A stretch of 64,000 nucleotides of DNA from an uncultured Clostridia bacterium. Lineage in GTDB: Bacteria > Bacillota > Clostridia > TANB77 > CAG-508. The position numbers and the translations under genes are program-made. The notes under the pieces are model-generated. The model made no database searches and was not told the origin of the DNA. It saw only the letters and a list, made by a program, of their open reading frames with translations. The stretch spans positions 1-64,000 of the forward strand of contig CALWZW010000005.1 in assembly GCA_944386135.1 (NCBI GenBank). The letters are read 5' to 3'. This document shows, piece by piece, positions 1-8,907 of the stretch. The stretch's first letter is position 1. Each line of letters opens with the position of its first letter.

Positions 1-1134
1 AATAAATTAGTTGTAGATAGAAAAGTAAAAAGTGTTGTAGAAAAAATTTTTGATATGTATTCAAATGGACATGGAAGCTCAGAGATTGTAAACTATTTGA
101 ATAATAACAAATATTTATCTCCGTCAGGATACAGAAAAACAGGTGCCGTTCAAGATGAAAACAAGACAGGATATAACTGGAATGAAGTAACATTATGTAA
201 TATGCTAAGAAATGAAGTATATATCGGAAATACAGTACAAAATAAAAAATCTGTTATATCCTATAAAGTAAAGAAAATAAGAACTGTAGAAAAAGAAAAT
301 CAAATAAGAGTAAATAACACACATGAGCCTATTATTGACAAAGATACATTTGAGAAAGTTCAATGCATTCTAGAAAAAAGAGGAACAAACACAAAACTTA
401 AATATGACTATTTATTACGAGGATTACTTTATTGTTATCATTGCAAAAGAAAATTACAAATAGTTTTAAAGAAAAACTCTAAAAGAAATTCAAAAGCGCA
501 TCCATATATAACTTGTAGTGATGCAAAGATACGAGGATGCTATCCACTTAGCATGAATTATGAAAAATTAGAAAAACATATTATTGATATTGTAAAAAAG
601 ATATGTAGAATATATGCAGATAAAGAAGTTTTTACAAGGGTTTATGAAAAATATCAAAACAAAACTCTTGATATAAGAGAAGGATATAGAAATAAACTAT
701 CACAGATTAACAAAGTTATAAATGAAATAAATAGTGACTTAGATAAGATGTATATGGATAAGTTAAGAGGTGTTTTACAAGAAGAAGATTATATTAGAGT
801 TTCACAAAAATTAAAATTTAAAAGAACAAAATTAAATGAACAAAAGAAAGAATTAGAAGAAAAATTAAGTCAAACAGAAGAAAAAGTGAATAATAAAAAC
901 AAAGCAAAAGAAGAAAAAGAGTTAGAAGAATTAATAGAAGATTTTTTGAAATTCGAAAAAATTGATAAAATTTATTTATATCGATTAATCAACAAAATAG
1001 AGATAGATAAAGATAAAAATATTTACATATATTTTAATTTTTCAAAATTAAATTCTATTAATGAGAACTTAAATGAATTTATCAAAATTGAGGAACTAAT
1101 AAATGAAGCAAATCAAAAACGCAAAGTCGTGTAA
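1..1134 (+). CDS. Large serine recombinase, 5' partial
   Basis: C-terminal part of a large serine recombinase, the site-specific integrase of phages and integrative elements. The frame is open from base 1, so the catalytic N-terminal resolvase domain lies outside the window. Visible are the recombinase domain (DRKVKSVVEKIFDMY, then NYLN and the NMLRNEVYIGN segment), a zinc beta-ribbon (CYHC near visible residues 144-147, then TCSDAKIRGC) and a long Lys/Glu-rich coiled coil (about 225-310), in the usual family order. It ends about 40 bp from the point where the neighbouring M14 gene loses its homology, the usual place for an integrase at the edge of its element. Confidence 0.93.
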   Translation, partial: NKLVVDRKVKSVVEKIFDMYSNGHGSSEIVNYLNNNKYLSPSGYRKTGAVQDENKTGYNWNEVTLCNMLRNEVYIGNTVQNKKSVISYKVKKIRTVEKENQIRVNNTHEPIIDKDTFEKVQCILEKRGTNTKLKYDYLLRGLLYCYHCKRKLQIVLKKNSKRNSKAHPYITCSDAKIRGCYPLSMNYEKLEKHIIDIVKKICRIYADKEVFTRVYEKYQNKTLDIREGYRNKLSQINKVINEINSDLDKMYMDKLRGVLQEEDYIRVSQKLKFKRTKLNEQKKELEEKLSQTEEKVNNKNKAKEEKELEELIEDFLKFEKIDKIYLYRLINKIEIDKDKNIYIYFNFSKLNSINENLNEFIKIEELINEANQKRKVV

Positions 1135-1185
1135 TCCTAGTAGTTACAAGACCTTACAAAATGGCTGGTAGTTTTTAAAATCTAC
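1135..1185. mobile_element. Probable attachment-site junction of the recombinase element
   Basis: The recombinase gene ends at 1134. On the opposite strand the M14 peptidase sequence is recognisable as far as [10 protein letters not shown] and then turns into an unrelated 11-residue tail that stops at 1144. The switch falls near 1170-1180, so the chromosomal end of the integrated element, with its crossover core, should lie in this interval. The exact core cannot be fixed without the other end. Inferred from gene context. Confidence 0.55.
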
Positions 1186-2002
1186 CCCTTCAATATTTGC
1201 CTTCCAACCAGAAGGAAAAGGAATACTTTGGTAATTGCTTGCAATCTTTTGAGCTTTTTTGTAAGTATCAGAATTTTCTAAAATAGCACCAGTAACTAAG
1301 TCAACACCATCAGGATTAACCATTGGAACTATATAGATAGAAGTAGAATTAAAAATATTTCTTGCCCTATAACCATAAATATAACCGTCGTTAACATAAG
1401 CCTTAGCATAATTTTCAATGAATTTCATAAGAACAGGAGTAGTTATCCATTCATTCGCATGAATTGCTGCGCTGTAGAATACTTCTTTTGGACCATTACC
1501 TATACGAAGGTAAGGAATTTCTTTACCAAGGACTGAATTACCTATGGAACCAATCTCAATAAAAGGAAATACCGTAGAAAAAGAAGCAATATTCATCTGC
1601 ATAATATCATAAGTATAGCTAAGGTCAGTAGGAACAATATAAGTAAAAGGAACAATAATAGTAGAGCCAATAGTCAAATTGTTAGGATTAATATCTGGAT
1701 TAGCAGCTAAAATTCTATTAACAGTTGTCGAAAACTTAGCTGCAATATTATATAAAGTATCATTTCTTTTAATAACATAAGATGTATATCCATAGATATA
1801 TGGATACAAAGCATTCCAAGTATTAGAACCAACAATACCATCTTGAACTAAGCCAAAATTCTTTTGAAAATTAATTACAGCATTATAAGTAAGATTTCCA
1901 AAAATACCATCAACACTGCCAGAATAAAAACCAATTTTTTTTAATGTACTTTGCAAAAGCATAACTTGTGGTCCGAATAGAACCAAGTTTTAAAGTTTCC
2001 AT
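1144..2002 (-). pseudogene. Truncated PG-binding/LysM/M14 peptidase with CGG +1 site
   Basis: Cell-wall or spore-cortex type hydrolase: a peptidoglycan-binding domain (about residues 5-60), a LysM domain (about 70-115) and a zinc carboxypeptidase M14 domain with the HANE zinc motif. ATG at 2002 follows a GGAGG site. After nine codons (METLKLGSI) an in-frame CGG at 1975-1973 must be skipped by +1 to enter GPQVMLLQ, the conserved start of PG-binding domains. The C-terminus diverges after GVD, so the last zinc His and the catalytic Glu of M14 are absent. The loss coincides with the end of the serine recombinase element. It probably lacks peptidase activity, though the wall-binding modules could still be made. 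Confidence 0.8.
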
Positions 2003-2198
2003 AAAACCTCCATTCGAGCAATCTTATTGCCTTAATAAAACATAATTACTTAAACTAATATATGCAAAACAATAGACAGAAGTTCATGAATAGGTAACTA
2101 AAAATTGTAATAATATATTGTAAATAAAAGTAATTTGTGGTATATTAACTGAGGAAAATAAATTTTATGAAAATAATTACGACTCAGGAGGAATTACA

Positions 2199-3464
2199 TT
2201 GGAAAAAATAGTAATAGAAGGGAAAAGCAAACTAAAAGGAGAAGTAACAATAAGCGGAGCAAAAAATGCAGCAGTTGCAATACTTCCAGCAACAGTATTA
2301 ATAAATGGAGTATGCACAATAGACAATATCCCAAATATAAGTGATATAGAAATGTGTTGTAAAATATTAGAAACATTAGGAGTAAAAATAAGAAAAATAT
2401 CAGAGAACACATTAGAAATAGACTCAAGAAACATTAACTGCATAGAAGCATCACTAGAGTTGACTAGCAAATTTAGAGCATCATATTATCTAACAGGAGC
2501 ATTACTTGGTAGATGTCACCATGCAATAGTAGGAATGCCAGGAGGCTGTAAATTAGGAGCTAGACCAATGGATCAACACATAAAAGCATTTGAAGCATTA
2601 GGGGCAACAGTAGAAACAGAACAAGGAAAAATAGAAGTAAAAGCAAAAAAATTAAAAGGAACGTCTATCTATTTAGATATAGTTTCAGTCGGAGCAACAA
2701 TAAATGCAATGCTTGCTGCAGTACTAGCAGATGGAGTATCAACAATAGAAAATGCAGCAAAAGAACCACATATAGTAGACCTTGCAAACTTTTTAAATAA
2801 AATGGGAGCAAAGATTACAGGAGCAGGTACAGATAGAATAAGAATTCAAGGAGTAGAAGAATTAAAAAAAGACGGAACATATTCAGTAGTACCAGACCAA
2901 ATAGAAGCAGGAACATTTATGCTTGCAGCAGTTGCAACAAGAGGAGATATAACAATAAAAAATTGTATTACAAAGCACCTAGAGTCAATAACAGCAAAAA
3001 TTATAGAAATGGGAGCAAATGTAGAAGATTTAGGCGGAGATGCAATAAGAGTAAGCTGTAATAAAAGGCCAAGCAAGATAAATATAAAAACATTACCATA
3101 CCCAGGATTTCCAACAGACTTACAACCACAAATGGGAGTAGTAATGTCAATAGCACAAGGGACAAGTGTAATAACAGAAAGTATATGGGACTCAAGATTT
3201 CAATATACAGAAGAATTAAATAGAATGGGAGCAAAAATTACAGCACAAGGGAAAGTTGCATTTTTCGAAGGAGTTGACAAATTAATAGGAGCACCAGTAT
3301 ATGCAACAGATTTAAGAGCAGGAGCAGCCTTAATAATTGCAGGAATAGTTGCAGAAGGAGAAACACAAGTATATAATGTAGAACATATAGATAGAGGATA
3401 TGAACATATAGAAGAAAAATTTAGAAAATTAGGGGCAAAAATAAAAAGAGTACAAGAAGAATAA
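2199..3464 (+). CDS. murA: UDP-N-acetylglucosamine 1-carboxyvinyltransferase
   Basis: Catalyses the first committed step of peptidoglycan synthesis, adding enolpyruvate from PEP to UDP-GlcNAc in the cytoplasm. The 421 residues match the family length. The N-terminus EGKSKLKGEVTISGAKNAA carries the substrate Lys-Asn pair, and GMPGGCKLGARP (near residue 116) has the catalytic Cys that fosfomycin modifies. The start is TTG at 2199, seven bases after AGGAGG. All CGG triplets in this gene span codon boundaries (for example AGC GGA), so it needs no frameshift. The walJ-like gene follows after 35 bp and is probably cotranscribed. Confidence 0.97.
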   Translation: MEKIVIEGKSKLKGEVTISGAKNAAVAILPATVLINGVCTIDNIPNISDIEMCCKILETLGVKIRKISENTLEIDSRNINCIEASLELTSKFRASYYLTGALLGRCHHAIVGMPGGCKLGARPMDQHIKAFEALGATVETEQGKIEVKAKKLKGTSIYLDIVSVGATINAMLAAVLADGVSTIENAAKEPHIVDLANFLNKMGAKITGAGTDRIRIQGVEELKKDGTYSVVPDQIEAGTFMLAAVATRGDITIKNCITKHLESITAKIIEMGANVEDLGGDAIRVSCNKRPSKINIKTLPYPGFPTDLQPQMGVVMSIAQGTSVITESIWDSRFQYTEELNRMGAKITAQGKVAFFEGVDKLIGAPVYATDLRAGAALIIAGIVAEGETQVYNVEHIDRGYEHIEEKFRKLGAKIKRVQEE

Positions 3465-3499
3465 GAGATAAACAATAGAAAACAAGAGAGGTAAACAAG

Positions 3500-4288
3500 T
3501 TGAAATTTTGCAGTTTATATAGCGGAAGCACAGGAAATAGCTTATTTGTACAAGGAAATGAAACAAAAATATTAGTAGACGCAGGTGTAAGTGCAAAAAA
3601 AGTAACAGAAGCATTAACATCTATAGATGTAGATATAAAAGAAATAAACGCGATAATAGTAACACATGAGCATATTGACCATATAAAGAGTATAGGAACA
3701 CTTGCAAAAAAATATCAAATACCAGTATATGCAAACTTAGGAACGTGGAACGGTATTGAAAATGAACAATCAATAGTAAAAATAGAAAACAAAAACTATT
3801 TCAAAATAGGAGAAGAATTTGAGATAGGTGATTTAAAAATAAAACCATTTTCAACTTCACATGATGCAATGGATCCATGTGGATTTTGCATAAAAAATGA
3901 TGATAAAAAAATAAGTATAGCAACAGACCTAGGAGAGATGACAAACGAAGTAATGGAAAATTTAAAATCAAGCAAATTTGTACTTCTAGAATCAAATTAT
4001 GAACCAGAAGTATTAAAATTTTGTTCATATCCTTATTCACTTAAATCCAGAATATCTGGAATAAAAGGGCATCTTTCAAACAATGAAGCAGGAAAAACAA
4101 TCAGTAAATTATTAGATTATGGCTTGCAAAATGTAATGTTAGGACATCTAAGTAAAGAAAGTAATTTCCCAGAGCTAGCATATAAGACAGTAATAAATGA
4201 ACTTGAAAAAAAAGGAATAAACGAAAAAGAAATAGAACTAGGAGTTGCAAGTAGAACAGAGCCAAGCAAAGTATTAAAAATTAGTTAG
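3500..4288 (+). CDS. MBL-fold metal-dependent hydrolase, YycJ/WalJ-like
   Basis: Metallo-beta-lactamase-fold hydrolase of the YycJ/WalJ group, linked in other Firmicutes to cell-wall or DNA-repair coordination. The 262 residues open with KFCSLYSGSTGNS; the metal motif is THEHIDH (about residues 55-61), with further ligands in TSHDA, ATDLGE and the GHLS motifs. The start is TTG at 3500 behind AGAGG. It lies 35 bp after murA on the same strand. Family assignment is firm; substrate is unknown. Confidence 0.9.
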   Translation: MKFCSLYSGSTGNSLFVQGNETKILVDAGVSAKKVTEALTSIDVDIKEINAIIVTHEHIDHIKSIGTLAKKYQIPVYANLGTWNGIENEQSIVKIENKNYFKIGEEFEIGDLKIKPFSTSHDAMDPCGFCIKNDDKKISIATDLGEMTNEVMENLKSSKFVLLESNYEPEVLKFCSYPYSLKSRISGIKGHLSNNEAGKTISKLLDYGLQNVMLGHLSKESNFPELAYKTVINELEKKGINEKEIELGVASRTEPSKVLKIS

Positions 4289-4302
4289 AATAAAAGTATA
4301 AT

Positions 4303-4341
4303 CTCCTAAATTTAGGTAAAACTAAATTTAGGAGGTTTTTT
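4303..4341 (+). terminator. Terminator whose 3' arm carries the next gene's ribosome site
   Basis: A 13-bp stem (CTCCTAAATTTAG / CTAAATTTAGGAG) is followed by six T and immediately by the ATG at 4342. The 3' arm ends in AGGAG, the Shine-Dalgarno of the next gene, so folding as a terminator would also hide that site. A similar arrangement occurs before the carboxypeptidase at 26447. Confidence 0.75.
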
Positions 4342-5848
4342 ATGGAATCATTATGGACAAAAACCCAAAAAAACATACTAGAAGAAAGTAAAAGATTAAA
4401 TGAAACAGAAGAATGCGATGTATGTATAATAGGGGCAGGAATAACAGGAATATCTACAGCCTATTACTTAAGCAAAGCGGGTAAAAAAGTAATAGTCCTA
4501 GAAAGAGATAAAATTGCATATAAAACAACAGGAAATACAACAGCAAAAATAACATCCCAACATGGGTTATTTTATAAATATCTAATAGATAATTTTAGCA
4601 AAGAATATGCCGAAAAATACTACAATGCAAATCAAGAAGCAATAGAAAATATATCAAAAATAATAGAAGAAGAAAATATAAAATGCGATTTCGAAAGACA
4701 AGACGCATATGTATTTACTAGAAGCGAAGAAGAAATAAATAAGATAAAAGACGAAGTACAAGCTGTAAAAGAAATAAATGGAGAAGCGGAATTTGTAGAA
4801 AATATTGAAATACCAGTAAAAAATATATTGCGGAGCAATAAAATTTCCAAACCAAGCAATGTTTAATATAAGAAAGTATGTAAAGGGACTAGTAGATACA
4901 ATAATAAAAAACAATGGAATAATCTATGAGAAAAGCAAAGTTATATCAATAAGAAAAGACACAAGTGGATATAAAAGTTATACTGATAATGGAGCTGTAA
5001 AATCAAAATACGTAGTAATTGCAACACATTATCCAATAATAAATATTCCAGGGTTTTATTTTTTGAAAATGTATCAAGAAAAGTCTTATGTAATAGGAAT
5101 AGAAACAAATAAAAAATTATTTCAAGGAATGTATATAAATAGTGAAAGCCCAAAAATATCTTTAAGAACGGCAAAAGATGGAGAAAAAGATATAATTTTA
5201 GTTGGAGGAATGGAACATAAAGTTGGAGCAAAAATAGAATTAGAAGATGCATACAAAGAACTAGAAAAAGTTGCAAAAGAAATGTATGAAGATGCAAAAA
5301 TAATATACAAATGGAATACACAAGACTGCATAACATTAGATAAAATACCTTATGTAGGAGAATTTTCAGAATTAATGCAAAATGTATATGTTGCAACAGG
5401 ATTTAAAAAATGGGGAATGACAACATCAAATGTTGCAGCAAATATAATAGCAGATAGAATATTAGAAAAAGAAAATAAATATGCAGAAATTTTTAAATCA
5501 ACAAGATTACAACCAATAAAAAATAGATGGGAATTTGGAGAAATGCTAAAAGAAACAGCAAACTCATTAGTTATAAATAAATTTAAAGAACCAGAAGAAG
5601 AGCTAGAAGATATAGAATGTGGACAAGGTAAGATAGTTAAAATAAAAAATGAAAAAGTAGGAGTATATAAAGACGAAGAAGGAAAAATATATAAAATAAA
5701 GCCAATATGCTCACATCTAGGGTGTGAACTATCATGGAACGACTTAGAAAAAACATGGGATTGTCCATGTCATGGCTCAAGATTTGACTATAAAGGACAT
5801 CAAATATATGGTCCGGCAATAAAGGACTTAGACATAGAATTAGATTAA
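4342..5848 (+). CDS. FAD-dependent oxidoreductase with C-terminal Rieske domain, CGG +1 site
   Basis: DAO-type flavoprotein: the FAD-binding GAGITGISTAYYLSKAG motif is near residue 30. The C-terminal Rieske [2Fe-2S] domain has CSHLGC and CPCHGSRFD, the Cys-His pairs that hold the cluster. About 502 residues, a known family of uncharacterised oxidoreductases. The reading frame is interrupted at CGG 4831-4833; skipping its C joins KNIL to GAIKFPNQAMF without loss, and the total length is 3n+1. Read conventionally it would be two fragments overlapping at 4859-4866. Substrate unknown. The ribosome site lies inside the preceding terminator stem. Confidence 0.88.
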
Positions 5849-5862
5849 AAATTTTCAAATTA

Positions 5863-5932
5863 ATCAAAATTTTGGTGCGAAAGAAGTAATATTATATTAC
5901 TTTTTTCGCATTATTTTTGATTATCGACTGGA
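5863..5932 (+). terminator. Long stem-loop after the Rieske oxidoreductase
   Basis: Nested inverted repeat (TAATCAAAAT..TGCGAAAGAAGTAAT, then ATTACTTTTTTCGCA..TTTTTGATTA) lies between the oxidoreductase and apt. No clean T-tract follows the outer arm, so it may be a terminator or an mRNA-end structure. Confidence 0.5.
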
Positions 5933-6001
5933 TTTTTCATAAAATTAAAAAATTGACAAGATTACTCGAAAAATATATAATCTTTTTTGGGAGATGGTAA
6001 A

Positions 6002-6538
6002 ATGAAAATATTAAAAAATCAATTGAAATCAAAATTAAATTTGAGAACACAAATGGACTTTCCAGTAAAAGGTGTAGAGTTTATTGATATTAATCCATTA
6101 GTACTACAAAAAGAAATTTTTAATGAAATAATAGACAAATTTATAGAAGAAATAAAAAATAAAAATATTGATTATATAGTAGCACCTGAAGCAAGAGGAT
6201 TTTTATTTGGTAGTGCAATTGCAGATAAACTAAAAGTTGGTCTTATACCAGTAAGAAAGAAAGGGAAAATGCCACCTACAACAGTAGAAAAAGAGTTTAC
6301 ATATGAAAAAGAATATGGAAAAGACATATTAGAATTACCAAAACTAGTTAATGAAGAATATAAAAATAAAAACTTTTATATAATAGACGACATATATGCC
6401 ACAGGAAATACAGCTCAATCAATAAAGAAAACTATAGAAGAATTAGAAGGAAATGTTTTAGGAATTGGAGTAGTATTAAACATAGTAGAACTAAATCAAG
6501 ATAAAATATTTTCACTAATAGACATTAACGAGAAATAA
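6002..6538 (+). CDS. apt: Adenine phosphoribosyltransferase
   Basis: Salvages adenine to AMP with PRPP. About 178 residues, the usual length. It has DFPVKGVEFIDINPL near the N-terminus, EARGFLFG (about 62-69) and the PRPP-binding IIDDIYATGNTAQS (about 127-140). ATG at 6002 lies just after GGGAGATGG; an in-frame TTG at 5987 would overlap that ribosome site and is less likely. It stands alone, with a tRNA-Arg gene of opposite strand downstream. Confidence 0.93.
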   Translation: MKILKNQLKSKLNLRTQMDFPVKGVEFIDINPLVLQKEIFNEIIDKFIEEIKNKNIDYIVAPEARGFLFGSAIADKLKVGLIPVRKKGKMPPTTVEKEFTYEKEYGKDILELPKLVNEEYKNKNFYIIDDIYATGNTAQSIKKTIEELEGNVLGIGVVLNIVELNQDKIFSLIDINEK

Positions 6539-6611
6539 TGATTAGATAACTAGCTTGAAAACTAAAACTTTACTAAGAAAAAATAAAAGCTCTCAAATTA
6601 AATGAGAACTT

Positions 6612-6688
<77 letters not shown>

Positions 6689-6803
6689 ATAAATATATTA
6701 TAGCGAGTTTGAAACAATAATTCAATAGAAAAACTAAAAAAAGTTAAAAAAACTATTGCAAAATATAAAAAAATGTACTATAATATATAAACGGTCGGTA
6801 TAA

Positions 6804-6879
6804 CGGGGCGTAGCGCAGTTGGTAGCGCACGTGGTTTGGGACCATGGGGTCGCAGGTTCGAATCCTGTCGCCCCGACCA
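6804..6879 (+). tRNA. tRNA-Pro (anticodon TGG)
   Basis: Cloverleaf with acceptor CGGGGCG/CGCCCCG, anticodon loop TTTGGGA (anticodon TGG), T-loop TTCGAAT and encoded CCA. A TATAAT box sits about 20 bp upstream. Confidence 0.97.
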
Positions 6880-6886
6880 GAATGAA

Positions 6887-6936
6887 GAAGTCTTAAAGTA
6901 AGTATTTTAATACTTACTTTAAGACTTCTATTTTTT
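6887..6936. terminator. Bidirectional terminator
   Basis: A perfect 20-bp stem (GAAGTCTTAAAGTAAGTATT and its complement) around a one- to three-base loop, with T-rich sequence on the right and A-rich on the left. It separates tRNA-Pro from the convergent GIY-YIG gene. Confidence 0.85.
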
Positions 6937-6940
6937 CAAT

Positions 6941-7237
6941 TTATACCTTTTTATATCTCCTACAATCCACTTTCCCTGACAAATAAGTTGATAACTTATC
7001 ACCATTTACTAATTTTTCTTTTTGAAGCTTAGTAAGAGTTTTTATTTGATATTCTAATTTACAAGCTAAAGACTTATCCTTACATTTCCAAGCAATCTCA
7101 AATTTAGTAGCATTATGTGATTTTGTATATTTAGCACCATGCTTAGACAAATGCTCATTTATTCTCTTTTCTAAATTATTTGTCATACCAGTATAAAGCG
7201 AATTATCTGCACACCTCATCATATATGTATAATACAT
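6941..7237 (-). CDS. GIY-YIG domain protein, UPF0213 type
   Basis: A 98-residue single-domain GIY-YIG nuclease-like protein. YYTYMMRCADNSLYTGMTN carries the family's YTY and YTG motifs; KRINEHLSKHGAKYTKSH has the conserved Arg/His; the Glu is in WKCKDKSLACKLEYQIK. Small proteins of this family (YhbQ/YazA) are thought to act on DNA, but roles are poorly defined. Confidence 0.88.
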   Translation of the reverse strand: MYYTYMMRCADNSLYTGMTNNLEKRINEHLSKHGAKYTKSHNATKFEIAWKCKDKSLACKLEYQIKTLTKLQKEKLVNGDKLSTYLSGKVDCRRYKKV

Positions 7238-7277
7238 TCAAAATACCACCTATTTAATACTATAAGTAACAATATAC

Positions 7278-7613
7278 TTAAATTTCATTGAAAACCTTAC
7301 CAAGAGACTCATTAATTACTAAATTTGCTCTATTATCATAAGGAGTTGAATCTCTATTAACTAAAACTAAATTCTTTCCTCTAAAATAATTAATTAATCC
7401 ACTTGCTGGATATACTGTTAAAGATGTACCAGCAACAATTAACATATCTGCATTTGCTATTGCAATAATAGAATTATATTTTTGATTATATAACCCATCT
7501 TTACTTCTAAAATCTGGAATTCCACTTTCAGTAGAAACACCAGCTCCGCCAAAGAAAACGATGTTATTACTTTTTTTTACCAAGCTCTTAAATTGCTCTA
7601 TTTTTTCATCCAT
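7278..7613 (-). pseudogene. Sirtuin (Sir2) with internal deletion
   Basis: NAD-dependent protein deacylase remnant. The N-terminus carries the NAD-binding GGAGVSTESGIPDFRS, and the C-terminus ADMLIVAGTSLTVYPASGLI and VLVNRDSTPYD are intact. About 120 central residues, including the catalytic His and the zinc-binding Cys pairs, are missing; DGLYNQKY runs straight into NSIIAIANADML. The join is in frame, giving 111 residues instead of about 240. ATG at 7613 is preferred to an upstream TTG. A deacetylase is not possible without the catalytic His. Confidence 0.85.
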
Positions 7614-7641
7614 ATAAACATCTTCTTTCAAAAAATTAAAT

Positions 7642-7902
7642 TTAATTACTATTTAGTCTATCTAGTAATTTTTTAGCATAAGAACACTCAGCTATAAGCT
7701 TTTTATTATTTTCTTTAGCATTATTAATAATGCACTCTACTAATTTTTTCGCAATACCTTGACCACGATAGGAATTATCAACTCCAGTGTGAACGATATT
7801 CCAAGTATTATTTTCCTCTACAAAAACACATTCACCTATTTTTATGTTGTTATCATAAGCAAAAGCAGCATTATTATCTTTATCAAATACAATATCAATC
7901 AT
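7642..7902 (-). CDS. Small GNAT N-acetyltransferase, YjdJ-like
   Basis: An 86-residue GNAT-fold acetyltransferase with the acetyl-CoA-binding VDNSYRGQGIAKKLVE signature. ATG at 7902 is preceded by GGAGG that overlaps the stop region of guaD, so the two genes are translationally close. Length and motifs fit the small YjdJ/GCN5-like N-acetyltransferases of unknown substrate. Confidence 0.82.
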   Translation of the reverse strand: MIDIVFDKDNNAAFAYDNNIKIGECVFVEENNTWNIVHTGVDNSYRGQGIAKKLVECIINNAKENNKKLIAECSYAKKLLDRLNSN

Positions 7903-7914
7903 AATAGCCTCCAA

Positions 7915-8391
7915 CTAATATATGGTTTTATCTCCCTTATTTGCAAACTTCTCAAATTCTTCTATAGTCTTATCTCTATCAATACACTCTAGATTTAATA
8001 CATGATTATCCTGAAGCCCCTTAGCTAACTTGCCAATGTAATCATAAATAAATTCATCTCTAAATCCAATACTATCTGCATCTTCTTTGGTATTACCATA
8101 ATAAACCATTTTAATATTTGACCAAATTATAGCAGATAGGCACATTGGGCAAGGATAACAAGAAGTATATAATTCACAATTGCTTAAATCATAAGAATTA
8201 AGATTTTGGCAAGCATCACGTATAGCCATTATTTCAGCGTGAGCTGTTGGATCATTTTTTAATAAAACATTATTTGAGCCTTTCCCAATAATCTTTCCAT
8301 TTTTTACAACACAAGCACCAAAAGGACCACCGGCATTGGTGTTTAGATTATCTGCAGCTAAATCTTTAGCTATTTTCATATATTCATTCAT
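7915..8391 (-). CDS. guaD: Guanine deaminase, cytidine-deaminase-like fold
   Basis: Zinc-dependent deaminase converting guanine to xanthine. A 158-residue member of the CDA fold with the zinc motifs AHAE (PTAHAEIMAIRDAC, about residues 53-66) and PCPMC (SCYPCPMCLSAI, about 83-94). NTNAGGPFGA at the N-terminus and the C-terminal tail match GuaD better than TadA. ATG at 8391 follows GGAGGG. It probably heads a minus-strand run with the GNAT and sirtuin remnants. Confidence 0.88.
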   Translation of the reverse strand: MNEYMKIAKDLAADNLNTNAGGPFGACVVKNGKIIGKGSNNVLLKNDPTAHAEIMAIRDACQNLNSYDLSNCELYTSCYPCPMCLSAIIWSNIKMVYYGNTKEDADSIGFRDEFIYDYIGKLAKGLQDNHVLNLECIDRDKTIEEFEKFANKGDKTIY

Positions 8392-8465
8392 AATGTATCC
8401 CTCCTTTAAAACAATATAAATTGTATCATTAAATAGGATAAATTACAAATATATAAAAAGATAAA

Positions 8466-8540
8466 TTTGTACTTATTATGTAAATATGATATAATAAAGT
8501 TGTAAAGGCAATATGCTTTTGCAGCAAACCTCGCGTTTGC
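8466..8540 (+). promoter_or_regulatory. Promoter and short hairpin leader of the small gene at 8590
   Basis: TTGTAC (8466-8471), an 18-bp spacer and TATAAT (8490-8495) form a plausible sigma-A promoter. The leader holds a stem-loop (GCAAACctcgcGTTTGC, 8524-8540) about 45 bases before the ribosome site. No known riboswitch recognised. Confidence 0.5.
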
Positions 8541-8589
8541 TTGTACGCCAAGACACCTATTGGAAAAAATTATTTGGAGGGAAAAAAGA

Positions 8590-8835
8590 ATGGCACGCAA
8601 TGCAAAAAAAGTGTACGAGAACGTTAAGAAGAGCTTGCCCAACAAGCTCAAGGACAAACTCGAGGATGATTCGAGTTTCTGGGCACCGGAATCGTTTTTG
8701 TACCAGCTCACAATGTGGGTGAACAATTACATCAGGCCTGACAGCACAAGTGATGAATCGGTAAGGACGTATGCGGCACTCCTCGGGTGCACGCCCAGAG
8801 AAATGAGAAGAGAATTCATAAGAAACGGCGAATGA
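8590..8835 (+). CDS. Small GC-richer protein of unknown function
   Basis: An 81-residue basic protein (MARNAKKVYENVKKS..) not assigned to a family. The C-terminal half (DESVRTYAALLGCTPREMRREFI) looks helical and could be a small DNA-binding or oligomerisation segment; this is only an impression. ATG at 8590 follows GGAGGG. It has its own promoter and strong terminator. Codons are much richer in G and C (GAGAACGTTAAGAAG, CTCAAGGAC) than in neighbours, as in the two Cys-rich genes at 30966 and 31337, suggesting outside origin. Its CGG triplets all straddle codons. Confidence 0.7.
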   Translation: MARNAKKVYENVKKSLPNKLKDKLEDDSSFWAPESFLYQLTMWVNNYIRPDSTSDESVRTYAALLGCTPREMRREFIRNGE

Positions 8836-8862
8836 CGTGCCAAAAGAAAAAAATATTTTTCT

Positions 8863-8888
8863 CCCCCTCGCAAGAGGGGGCTTTTTCT
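8863..8888 (+). terminator. Intrinsic terminator
   Basis: GC stem CCCCCTC/GAGGGGG with a short loop, followed by CTTTTTCTTT. It closes the small gene at 8590 and faces the spoIIR 3' end. Confidence 0.9.
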
Positions 8889-8907
8889 TTATAGAAATCT
8901 CAAAAAA

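Noticed and set aside
8513-8722. Plus-strand frame overlapping the 8590 gene
   Set aside because: Wrong frame, no ribosome site; the 8590 frame has a good GGAGGG site and terminator.
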